A DNA stretch of 64,000 nt. It comes from Variovorax sp. 679. GTDB taxonomy: Bacteria; Pseudomonadota; Gammaproteobacteria; Burkholderiales; Burkholderiaceae_C. The notes under the pieces were generated by a model. The model had not been told where the DNA came from. It searched no databases and worked only from the letters and a program-made list of their open reading frames with translations. Positions 7,898 through 15,527 of this stretch are shown piece after piece. The position numbers and the translations under genes are program-made. The stretch spans positions 248,001 through 312,000 of the forward strand of contig NZ_RXFS01000008.1 of the NCBI RefSeq assembly GCF_003952185.1, given 5' to 3'. Within the stretch, counting starts at the first letter, position 1. Each line of letters begins with the position of its first letter.

Positions 7898-8779
7898 CTA
7901 ACGCGCACCGGCGCCGGCCACCAGCGCGTCGCGGGTGACAAGCAAGACCTGGTCCTCGCCCGCCGAGGTTTCGAGCCAGACGACCTCGAGCTGCGGGAAG
8001 GCCGCTTCGAAATACTCGCGCTCGTTGCCGATCTCCAGCACCAGCACCGCCCGCTCGCTCATGCGCGAGGGCGCGTCGGCGAACAGCTGGCGCACGAAAT
8101 CCATGCCGTCGGTGCCGCCGGCCAGCGCCAGTTCGGGCTCGGCGCGGTACTCGGCGGGCAGGGCGGCCATGCTGGCGCTGTTCACGTAGGGCGGGTTGCA
8201 CAGCACGAGGTCGTACGGGCCGGGCAGGTTCTTCAGGCCGTCCGATTCGATCAGCGTGACGCGGGTGTCCAGCTCGTGGCGCGTGACATTGATGGCCGCC
8301 ACTTCGAGTGCGTCCACCGACAGGTCGGCTGCATCCACCGTCACTTCCGGGTAGGTGAGCGCCGCGAGCACCGCGAGGCTGCCGTTGCCGGTGCACAGGT
8401 CGAGCACGCGCTGCGTATGTTCGCCCAGCCAGTAGTCGATGCTGCCGTCGGCGATCAGCTCGGCGATGAAGCTGCGCGGCACGATGGCGCGCTCGTCCAC
8501 GTAGAACGGCACGCCTTGCAGCCAGGCTTCCTTCGTGAGGTAGGCGGCGGGCTTGCGCGTGGCGATGCGTTCGTCGATAAGTGTGGCGACCTTGGCTGCG
8601 TCGGCAGGCGACACGGGCCTGTCGGCTACGCCGTCGAGGTCGTCCAGCGGCAGCTTCAGGCGCCACAGCACCAGCCAGGCGGCTTCGTCGAAGGCGTTGG
8701 CGGTGCCATGGCCGAAGGCCACGCCGGCGTCGTCGAGCCGCTTGGCGCCCGACTCGATGAGTTCGATGACGGTGCTCAT
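7898..8779 (-). CDS. prmB: 50S ribosomal protein L3 N5-glutamine methyltransferase
   Basis: A 293-residue S-adenosylmethionine-dependent methyltransferase that modifies a glutamine of ribosomal protein L3. It has a helical N-terminal domain, the SAM-binding motif VLDLCTGNGSLAV (about residue 130) and the glutamine-binding signature NPPY in LVLCNPPYVNS. The distinction from the release-factor enzyme PrmC rests on the N-terminal domain, including RSFIAELI, so the paralogue assignment is likely but not certain. Its ATG overlaps the dapE stop by four bases (ATGA), so translation is coupled to the diaminopimelate genes. Confidence 0.9.
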   Translation of the reverse strand: MSTVIELIESGAKRLDDAGVAFGHGTANAFDEAAWLVLWRLKLPLDDLDGVADRPVSPADAAKVATLIDERIATRKPAAYLTKEAWLQGVPFYVDERAIVPRSFIAELIADGSIDYWLGEHTQRVLDLCTGNGSLAVLAALTYPEVTVDAADLSVDALEVAAINVTRHELDTRVTLIESDGLKNLPGPYDLVLCNPPYVNSASMAALPAEYRAEPELALAGGTDGMDFVRQLFADAPSRMSERAVLVLEIGNEREYFEAAFPQLEVVWLETSAGEDQVLLVTRDALVAGAGAR

Positions 8780-9954
8780 CCTGCGAGCGCAGCGTCCAGC
8801 CGCTTGATGGTGCGCAGGTAGAGGTTCTTCAGCGTCTCGATCTCGGCCACGTCGATGTGCTCGTCGATCTTGTGGATGCTGGCGTTCACCGGGCCGAGTT
8901 CGACCACCTGCCTGCAGATCTTGGCGATGAAGCGCGCGTCGCTGGTGCCGCCGCTGGTCGACAGCTCGGTCTCGATGCCGGTCTCGTCGCGGATGGCGTC
9001 CTGCACGGCAGTGACCAGCTCGCCCGGTGTGGTCAGGAAGGGCAGGCCGCCGATGGTCCAGGCCAGCGTGTAGTCGACCTTGTGCGTGTCGAGCACCGCA
9101 TGCACGCGCTGCTGCAGCGACTCGGGCGTGGATTCGGTCGAGAAGCGGAAGTTGAAGTCGATCACCGCGCTGCCCGGGATCACGTTGCTCGCGCCGGTGC
9201 CCGAATGGAAATTGCTGATCTGCCAGCTGGTTGGCTGAAAGTAAGGGTTGCTCGCCCCGTCCCAGCCGCCGGCGGTGTTGATGGCCACCAGCTCGGCCAG
9301 CGCGGGCGCGACCGCGTGTACCGGGTTCTTCGCCAGGTGCGGATAGGCGATGTGGCCCTGCACCCCCTTGACCGTGAGCTTGCCGCTCATGGTGCCGCGG
9401 CGGCCGTTCTTGATCATGTCGCCGCAGCGCTCCACGGCCGTGGGTTCGCCGACGATGCAGTAGTCGATGACCTCGCCGCGTGCGGCCAGCGTGTTGCAGA
9501 CGACGACGGTGCCGTCGACACCGGGGCCTTCCTCGTCGCTGGTGAGCAGCAGGGCCAGCGTGAGCTTCGGCTCCGGTTGCGCCTGCAGGAACTCCTCGAT
9601 CGAGGTGACGAAAGCCGCGACCGAGGTCTTCATGTCGCAGGCGCCGCGGCCGTAGAGCTTGCCGTCGCGGTGCGTGGGGGTGAAGGGGTGGCTGGTCCAC
9701 TGCTCGACGGGCCCGGTGGGCACCACGTCGGTGTGGCCGGCGAACACGAGCGTCTTCGTGGCCTTGGCTGCCGTGGGGCGGCGCACCGCCCACAGGTTGG
9801 TCACCTGGAAGTCGGCAGGGCCGCTCTCGATTGTTTCCAGCGTGAAGCCCAGCTTCGCCAGCCGCTCGCCGAGGATCTGCTGGCAGCCCGCATCGTCGGG
9901 TGTGACGGAGGGGCGCGAGATGAGTTGTTCGGCGAGCTGGAGCGTACGGGACAT
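8776..9954 (-). CDS. dapE: Succinyl-diaminopimelate desuccinylase
   Basis: A 392-residue M20-family di-zinc amidohydrolase that removes succinate from N-succinyl-LL-diaminopimelate on the way to lysine and peptidoglycan. Metal and catalytic motifs are visible: AGHTDVVP, GRGACDMK and the catalytic Glu of TSDEEG. The lid-domain motif SGTGASNVIPG is present. Length is a little above E. coli DapE (375). It is the fourth gene in the order dapC, dapD, pilT-like, dapE, prmB and overlaps prmB by four bases. Confidence 0.96.
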   Translation of the reverse strand: MSRTLQLAEQLISRPSVTPDDAGCQQILGERLAKLGFTLETIESGPADFQVTNLWAVRRPTAAKATKTLVFAGHTDVVPTGPVEQWTSHPFTPTHRDGKLYGRGACDMKTSVAAFVTSIEEFLQAQPEPKLTLALLLTSDEEGPGVDGTVVVCNTLAARGEVIDYCIVGEPTAVERCGDMIKNGRRGTMSGKLTVKGVQGHIAYPHLAKNPVHAVAPALAELVAINTAGGWDGASNPYFQPTSWQISNFHSGTGASNVIPGSAVIDFNFRFSTESTPESLQQRVHAVLDTHKVDYTLAWTIGGLPFLTTPGELVTAVQDAIRDETGIETELSTSGGTSDARFIAKICRQVVELGPVNASIHKIDEHIDVAEIETLKNLYLRTIKRLDAALAG

Positions 9955-9970
9955 CGGAAAGGGGCTGGGT

Positions 9971-11119
9971 TCAGAACTTCACGTCTAGCGTGATGTCGGT
10001 AAAGGTGGGTTCGTCGACCTGATCGGTGAGGTTGCGGTCGTCGACCTGCTGCTTGGGTGCTGCACGGTTCTGCAGGCGCCACATGAGGTTGGTGGGGGAG
10101 TCGGCTTGCGACAGGCCTTCTTCGCGGGTGACGCGCTCCTCGATCACGAGGCGGGCGATGTCTTCCTCGAAGGTCTGCGAGCCTTCGGCCATGGACTTTT
10201 CCATGGCCTCTTTCACGCCGGAGAAGTCGCCCTTCTCGATCAGCTCGGCCACCAGCGCGGTGTTGAGCAGGACTTCCATTGCCGGCACGCGGGCGCCGGC
10301 CGGCGTGCGCAGCAGGCGCTGCGACACGATGGCGCGCAGCGCGCCGCCCAGGTCGCCCAGCAGCGTGGGGCGCACCTCGACGGGGTAGAAGCTCAGGATG
10401 CGGTTCAGCGCGCGGTAGCTGTTGTTGGCGTGCAGCGTGGCCACGCAAAGATGGCCCGACTGAGCGTAGGCGATGGCGGCGGTCATGGTGTCGCGGTCGC
10501 GGATTTCGCCGATCTGGATCACGTCGGGCGCCTGGCGCAGGGCGTTCTTCAGGGCCGTCTGCAGCGAGGTGGTGTCGCTGCCCACGTCGCGCTGGTTCAC
10601 CACCGACTTCTTGTTTGTGTAGGTGAACTCGATCGGCTCCTCGACCGTGAGGATGTGGCCGCTGGCGTGCTCGTTGCGGTAGTCGAGCATCGAGGCCAGC
10701 GTGGTGGTCTTGCCCGCGCCGGTGGCGCCGACCATGAGGATCAGCCCGCGACGCTCCATGATGAGCGTCTTCAGGATGTCGGGGAGATTCAGCTCTTCGA
10801 AGCTGGGAATCCTCGAGGCGATGTGCCGCACCACCACCGCGTAGGTGCCGCGCTGGCGCATGGCGCTTATGCGGTAGTTGCCGGCGTCTTCGAGGTGCAC
10901 GGCCATGTTGAGCTCGCCCGTGCTTTCCAGCTCCTGGATGCGCGCGGCCGGCACCACCTCGGACAGCAGCGCCAGCGGTGCGGTGGGCGGCAGCACCTGC
11001 GCGTTGACGGGCAGGCAGATGCCGTTGATCCGGATCTGCACCGGGGAGTGGGCCGAGAGATAGATGTCGGATGCCTTGCGCTCGGCCATCAGACGAAGAA
11101 GCCGTTCCATCATGTTCAT
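9971..11119 (-). CDS. PilT/PilU-family type IV pilus retraction ATPase
   Basis: A 382-residue hexameric secretion ATPase of the PilT/PilU group. Visible motifs: Walker A GATGAGKTT, Asp box EEPIEF, atypical Walker B region (IQIGEIRDRDTM) and His box GHLCVATLHANN. Length and the N-terminal LLRLMAERKASDIYLS resemble PilU more than PilT. The start is the Met at 11119, followed by a second Met two codons on. It sits 16 bases upstream of dapE and after dapD, an arrangement I recall for Comamonadaceae. No other pilus genes are in the window, so it may be an accessory paralogue of a pilT-pilU pair elsewhere. Confidence 0.9.
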   Translation of the reverse strand: MNMMERLLRLMAERKASDIYLSAHSPVQIRINGICLPVNAQVLPPTAPLALLSEVVPAARIQELESTGELNMAVHLEDAGNYRISAMRQRGTYAVVVRHIASRIPSFEELNLPDILKTLIMERRGLILMVGATGAGKTTTLASMLDYRNEHASGHILTVEEPIEFTYTNKKSVVNQRDVGSDTTSLQTALKNALRQAPDVIQIGEIRDRDTMTAAIAYAQSGHLCVATLHANNSYRALNRILSFYPVEVRPTLLGDLGGALRAIVSQRLLRTPAGARVPAMEVLLNTALVAELIEKGDFSGVKEAMEKSMAEGSQTFEEDIARLVIEERVTREEGLSQADSPTNLMWRLQNRAAPKQQVDDRNLTDQVDEPTFTDITLDVKF

Positions 11120-11194
11120 CGGTCTCTCTCCTCGGGTGCTTTTTGAATCATTCGTGAGCCGCGTGCAAACCGTGTGCTTCGCGGGGAACGCCGC

Positions 11195-11275
11195 GGAACC
11201 GGCTTTGCCGGGCCGCAGGCGTTGCCCCCTGCAAGGGGGTGTGCGAAGCGACACGAAGTGCGCGCAGCATGGGGG
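11195..11275 (+). repeat. Dispersed intergenic repeat, copy 2
   Basis: Second copy of the repeat at 3697-3776, same orientation, in the gap between dapD and the pilU-like gene. It has the identical hairpin CCGGC-TTT-GCCGG (11199-11211), a stronger second hairpin CCCCCT-GCA-AGGGGG, then GCGAAGCGACACGAAGTGCGCG and a TGGGGG end. On the minus strand, where the flanking genes are read, it would be transcribed between dapD and the ATPase and could affect read-through or mRNA stability. Confidence 0.8.
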
Positions 11276-11285
11276 TGTGCCAGGT

Positions 11286-12119
11286 TCAGTCGCGCAGCAG
11301 GTCGTTGAGGCTGGTCTTGGAGCGCGTCTGCGCGTCGACCGTCTTCACGATGATCGCGGCGTAGGTGCTGTAGTCTTGGCCAGACTTGGTCTTCTTGGGC
11401 AGGTTGCCGCTGATCACCACGCTGCCGCTCGGCACGCGGCCGTACGAGATCTCGCCGGTGTCGCGATTGAAGATCGGGGTGCTCTGGCCGATGTACACGC
11501 CCATGCCGAGCACGGAGTTCTCTTCGACGATCACGCCTTCGACGACTTCGGAGCGTGCGCCGATGAAGCAGTTGTCCTCGATGATGGTCGGGTTGGCCTG
11601 CAGCGGCTCCAGCACGCCGCCAAGGCCCACGCCGCCCGACAGGTGCACGTTGGCGCCGACCTGCGCGCACGAACCCACGGTGGCCCAGGTGTCGACCATG
11701 GAGCCTTCGCCTACGTAGGCGCCGATGTTCACGTACGAGGGCATCAGGATCGCGCCCTTGGCGATGAAGCTGCCGCGGCGGGCCACGGCCGGCGGCACGA
11801 TGCGCACGCCCGAGTCCTTCAGTTCGTTGGCCGACAGGTGCGAGAACTTGGTCGGCACCTTGTCGTAGAAGCCGAGCGAGCCGGCCTGCATCTGCTCGTT
11901 GTCCTTCAGGCGGAACGACAGCAGCACGGCCTTCTTGATCCACTGGTGCACGGTCCACTTGCCCACGCCTTCGCGGGTGGCCACGCGCAGCTTGCCGTTG
12001 TTGAGTTCGGTGATGACGTGCTCGACGGCGTCGCGCACTTCGGCCGGCGAGGCGGCGACCGAGATGTTGGCGCGGTCTTCCCACGCGGCGTCGATGATTT
12101 GTTGCAGTTGCTGGGTCAT
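11286..12119 (-). CDS. dapD: Tetrahydrodipicolinate N-succinyltransferase
   Basis: A 277-residue trimeric acyltransferase that succinylates tetrahydrodipicolinate using succinyl-CoA in the lysine pathway. The N-terminal helical domain (QLQQIIDAAWEDR) is followed by a left-handed beta-helix with hexapeptide periodicity (GSFIAKGAILMPSYVNIGAYVG and following repeats) and the conserved substrate-loop region. Length matches E. coli DapD (274). The Met at 12119 begins the recognisable family sequence. It lies 43 bases after dapC. Confidence 0.96.
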   Translation of the reverse strand: MTQQLQQIIDAAWEDRANISVAASPAEVRDAVEHVITELNNGKLRVATREGVGKWTVHQWIKKAVLLSFRLKDNEQMQAGSLGFYDKVPTKFSHLSANELKDSGVRIVPPAVARRGSFIAKGAILMPSYVNIGAYVGEGSMVDTWATVGSCAQVGANVHLSGGVGLGGVLEPLQANPTIIEDNCFIGARSEVVEGVIVEENSVLGMGVYIGQSTPIFNRDTGEISYGRVPSGSVVISGNLPKKTKSGQDYSTYAAIIVKTVDAQTRSKTSLNDLLRD

Positions 12120-12162
12120 GAAGGGTCTCGGATGAAAAATTGGAGCAGGAAAGCGAAGCAGG

Positions 12163-13374
12163 TCAGCGCCGGGCGTCCTTGCAGAAACGGACGATGCGCC
12201 CGGCGGCCTCCACGCATTCGGCCGTTTCGGCAACAAGCGCCATGCGGATGCGGCCCCGGCCGGGGTTGGCGCTGTGCGCTGTGTCTCGCGCCAGATAGCT
12301 CCCCGGCAGAACCGTCACATTGTATTGAGCGTAGAGCGCCCGGGCGAAGGCTTCGTCGTCGCCAGCCCACACTTCGGGCACGCCGGCCCAGAGGTAGAAG
12401 CTGGCGTCGGGCAGCCGCACGTCGAGCACCGGCTCCAGCAGCGGCGTGACGGCCGCGAACTTGGCGCGGTACTGGGCGCGGTTGTCGACCACGTGCGACT
12501 CGTCGCCCCAGGCCGCGATGCTGGCCGCAGCCACGGCACCGCTCATGGCGCTGCCGTGGTAGGTGCGGTAGAGCAGGAATTTCCTGATGATGGCCGCATC
12601 GCCCGCCACGAACCCGCTGCGCAGGCCGGGCACGTTGCTGCGCTTGGACAGCGAGGTCAGCGCGATCAGGTTGCGGAAGTCGGGCCGGCCGAGCTTCACC
12701 GAGGCTTCGAGTCCGCTGAGCGGGGGCTCGTCGCGGAAGTAGATCTCGCTGTAGCACTCGTCGGCGGCGATCACGAAGCCGTGGCGGTCCGAGAGGGCGA
12801 AGAGCTTCTTCCACTCGTCCAGCGACATCACCGCGCCCGTCGGGTTGCCCGGCGAGCAGACGAACACCAGCTGCGTGCGCGCCCAGATGGCCTCGGGCAC
12901 GCTGTCCCAGTCGACCGCGAAGTTGCGCGCGGGCACGCTGGGCACGTAGTACGGCTCGGCGCCCGAGAGCAGGGCCGCGCCCTCGTAGATCTGATAGAAC
13001 GGATTGGGCGACAGCACCACCGGCTGCGGCGAAGCGGTCGGGTCGACCACCGTCTGGGCCAGCGAGAACAGCGCCTCGCGCGAACCATTGACCGGCAGCA
13101 CCTGGGTGGCCGGATCGAGGGAGAGGCTGTAGCGGGTCTTGAGCCAGCTGGTGAAGGCGGTGCGCAGCTTCAGTTCGCCGGCGGTGGCGGGGTAGGCGGC
13201 CAGCGCGCCGAGGCTGGCGCTCAGGGCATCCTTGATGAAACCCGGCGTGGCGTGCTTGGGTTCGCCGATGCCCAGGCTGATGGCCGGGAACTCGGGGTTG
13301 GGCGTGACGCCCGCGAACAGCTGCTTCAGCCGTTCGAAGGGGTAGGGTTGCAACCGGGAAAGCAGGGGATTCAT
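12163..13374 (-). CDS. dapC: Succinyldiaminopimelate transaminase
   Basis: A 403-residue fold-type I PLP aminotransferase; the position directly before dapD and upstream of dapE supports N-succinyl-diaminopimelate aminotransferase. Visible motifs: SPGNPTGAVM for substrate binding, AADECYSEIY for the PLP ring, the Schiff-base Lys in LTSLSKRSNVPGLRSGF, and the C-terminal Arg in NPGRGRIRMALV. It begins 73 bases after the LysE-type exporter gene stop. In proteobacteria without a dedicated dapC, ArgD does this step, so a dedicated enzyme here is informative. Confidence 0.93.
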   Translation of the reverse strand: MNPLLSRLQPYPFERLKQLFAGVTPNPEFPAISLGIGEPKHATPGFIKDALSASLGALAAYPATAGELKLRTAFTSWLKTRYSLSLDPATQVLPVNGSREALFSLAQTVVDPTASPQPVVLSPNPFYQIYEGAALLSGAEPYYVPSVPARNFAVDWDSVPEAIWARTQLVFVCSPGNPTGAVMSLDEWKKLFALSDRHGFVIAADECYSEIYFRDEPPLSGLEASVKLGRPDFRNLIALTSLSKRSNVPGLRSGFVAGDAAIIRKFLLYRTYHGSAMSGAVAAASIAAWGDESHVVDNRAQYRAKFAAVTPLLEPVLDVRLPDASFYLWAGVPEVWAGDDEAFARALYAQYNVTVLPGSYLARDTAHSANPGRGRIRMALVAETAECVEAAGRIVRFCKDARR

Positions 13375-13447
13375 GGCCGGGATTATCGGTGACAGGTCTT
13401 ACCGCTCCCGGCGAAGCGGCTACTCGCGCAAGCCGCCGGCGAGGCGG

Positions 13448-14086
13448 TCAGGTCGCGCTGCGGCGATAGAAGGCCAGCGAGCCGGCCAGCGCCAGCAGCA
13501 TGCCGCCGCAGGCGCGGTCGATCCAGCGCGTGGCCGACACGGTCAAAAGCCGGATCGCCCGGGCGCCCACGAAGGCGTAGGCCAGCATCACGGCCATGTC
13601 CAGGCTCGCGAAGATCAGTGCGATGACGACGTACTGCGGCGCCTGCGCGGCCGACGGGTCGATGAACTGCGGCAGCAGTGCCGAGCAGAAGATGTAGCCC
13701 TTGGGGTTGGTTACCGCCACGAGGAAGGACTTGAAGAAGATGCGGCGGCTCTCGCCCGCCGTGACCGAAGGCGCCGCGTCGGCAGCCGGCAGGTGGAATC
13801 CACCCTTGGAACGCAGCATCCGCAGCCCCAGCCAGGCGAGGTAAACCGCGCCGACCCACTTCAGCATCGAGAACCAGAATTCCGACGCCGCCAGCAACGC
13901 GCCCAGGCCCAGCGCCACGGCACCGACCAGCACGAAGTCGGACAGCACCGCGCCCAGCATGCCCGGCAGCGCGCGCCGCACGCCGTGGCGCGATCCGTTG
14001 CTGAGCGCCAGCAGCACCGTGGGGCCGGGCGTGGCGATGGCGGCGAAGGCCACGATGGCGAAAAGCAGGGCGGTTGCGAGCGTCAT
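13448..14086 (-). CDS. LysE/RhtB-family amino acid exporter
   Basis: A 212-residue inner-membrane protein with about six hydrophobic segments and the LysE-family N-terminal signature (IATPGPTVLLALSNGSRHG). The family exports amino acids such as lysine, threonine or homoserine lactones. A strong ribosome-binding site AAGGAG precedes the ATG at 14086. It sits directly upstream of the lysine-pathway genes and downstream of argA on the same strand, so export of a basic amino acid is an attractive but unproven guess. Confidence 0.9.
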   Translation of the reverse strand: MTLATALLFAIVAFAAIATPGPTVLLALSNGSRHGVRRALPGMLGAVLSDFVLVGAVALGLGALLAASEFWFSMLKWVGAVYLAWLGLRMLRSKGGFHLPAADAAPSVTAGESRRIFFKSFLVAVTNPKGYIFCSALLPQFIDPSAAQAPQYVVIALIFASLDMAVMLAYAFVGARAIRLLTVSATRWIDRACGGMLLALAGSLAFYRRSAT

Positions 14087-14131
14087 CGGGGCAGTCTCCT
14101 TGTATGTTGCTGCGGGGGACGGGGGCTGGAA

Positions 14132-15478
14132 CTAGATCTTCTTGACCAGCACCAGGCTCTTGCGGTCCCAGTTGTACTTGCGCTTGCGCGCCTCGGGCAG
14201 CCAGTCGGGGTTGACTTGCTGGAAGCCGCGCTTGAGGAACCAGTGCATGGTGCGGGTGGTGAGCACGAAGATGCTTTCCAGGCCCATGGCCTTGGCGCGG
14301 TGCTCGATGTGCTTGAGGATGCGCTCGCCGTCGCCCTGCGACTGCGTGTGCGGCGACACGGTGAGCGCGGCCATTTCGGCGGTGCGCTCCTCGGGGTAGG
14401 GGTAGAGCGCCGCGCAGCCGAAGATCACGCCGTCGTGCTCGACCACCGTGTACTGGTGGATGTCGCGCTCGATCTCGGTCCGGTCGCGCTTGACCAGCGT
14501 GCCGTCGCGCTCGAAGGGCTCGATCAGCTGCAGGATGCCGCCGATGTCATCCACCGATGCCTCGCGCAGGCTCTCGAGCTTCTCGTCGATCACCATCGTG
14601 CCGACGCCGTCGTGCACGTACACCTCCAGCAGCAGCGAGCCATCGAGGGCGAAGGGCAGGATGTGGTTGCGCTCAACGCCGGCCTTGCAGGCCTTCACGC
14701 AGTGCTGCAGGTAGAAGGCGGTGTCCGTCGGCTTCTGCGGCGGCGGCAGGGAGGCCAGCAGCTTCTCGGCGGCGTCCAGCGGCAGTTCGGTGTCGATCGG
14801 GTTGTCTTCGCTCTCGGGCAGCTCGCTGTCGATGCGGATGCCGGGAATTTCCGTGAGGAAGATCAGCTTGTCGGCCTGCAGCGAAATGGCGACGCTGGTG
14901 GCGACCTCTTCCATCGTCAGGTTGAAGGCTTCGCCGGTGGGAGAGAAGCCGAAGGGCGACATCAGCACCATCGCGCCAAAGTCCAGCGTACGGCGGATGC
15001 CGGCTGCGTCCACCTTGCGCACCAGGCCCGAATGCTTGAAGTCCACACCGTCGACCACGCCCACCGGGCGCGCGGTGATGAAGTTGCCCGAAATCACCCG
15101 CACCGTGGAGCCGGCCATCGGGGTGTTGGGCAGGCCCTGGCTGAAGGCGGCCTCGATCTCGTAGCGCAGCTGGCCGGCGGCCTCCTGGGCGGAGTCGAGC
15201 GCCACCTCGTCGGTGATGCGGATGCCGTTCGAATACTTCGCCTCGTGCCCCTTGGCCGCGAGCTGCTCGTTGACCTGCGGACGGAAGCCGTGCACCAGCA
15301 CGATCTTCACGCCCATGCTCTGGATCAGTGCCAGGTCCTGCGCGATGTTCTGCAGCTTGCCCGCCGCGATCGCCTCGCCCGCGAGCCCGACCACGAAAGT
15401 CTTACCGCGGTGCGTATGGATGTAAGGCGCGACCGAGCGGAACCAGGGCACGAAGGTGAAATTGAAGACGGTGGACAT
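14132..15478 (-). CDS. argA: Amino-acid N-acetyltransferase (N-acetylglutamate synthase)
   Basis: A 448-residue enzyme catalysing the first step of arginine synthesis from glutamate and acetyl-CoA. The N-terminal two-thirds is an amino-acid-kinase fold (KTFVVGLAGEAIAAGK, VLVHGFRPQVNE) that normally binds the feedback inhibitor arginine; the C-terminal third is a GNAT domain with the acetyl-CoA loop SQGDGERILKHIE. Length equals E. coli ArgA (443). I take the Met at 15478 (STVFNFTFVPWFR) because family conservation begins there; a Met at 15499 would add seven residues. Neither has a clear ribosome-binding site. It lies 49 bases after the AAA+/M41 gene. Confidence 0.94.
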   Translation of the reverse strand: MSTVFNFTFVPWFRSVAPYIHTHRGKTFVVGLAGEAIAAGKLQNIAQDLALIQSMGVKIVLVHGFRPQVNEQLAAKGHEAKYSNGIRITDEVALDSAQEAAGQLRYEIEAAFSQGLPNTPMAGSTVRVISGNFITARPVGVVDGVDFKHSGLVRKVDAAGIRRTLDFGAMVLMSPFGFSPTGEAFNLTMEEVATSVAISLQADKLIFLTEIPGIRIDSELPESEDNPIDTELPLDAAEKLLASLPPPQKPTDTAFYLQHCVKACKAGVERNHILPFALDGSLLLEVYVHDGVGTMVIDEKLESLREASVDDIGGILQLIEPFERDGTLVKRDRTEIERDIHQYTVVEHDGVIFGCAALYPYPEERTAEMAALTVSPHTQSQGDGERILKHIEHRAKAMGLESIFVLTTRTMHWFLKRGFQQVNPDWLPEARKRKYNWDRKSLVLVKKI

Positions 15479-15527
15479 GGGGCGTGATTGTGCATTCATG
15501 AAAGGGCGTTTGCCTGACTCGGGCGAA

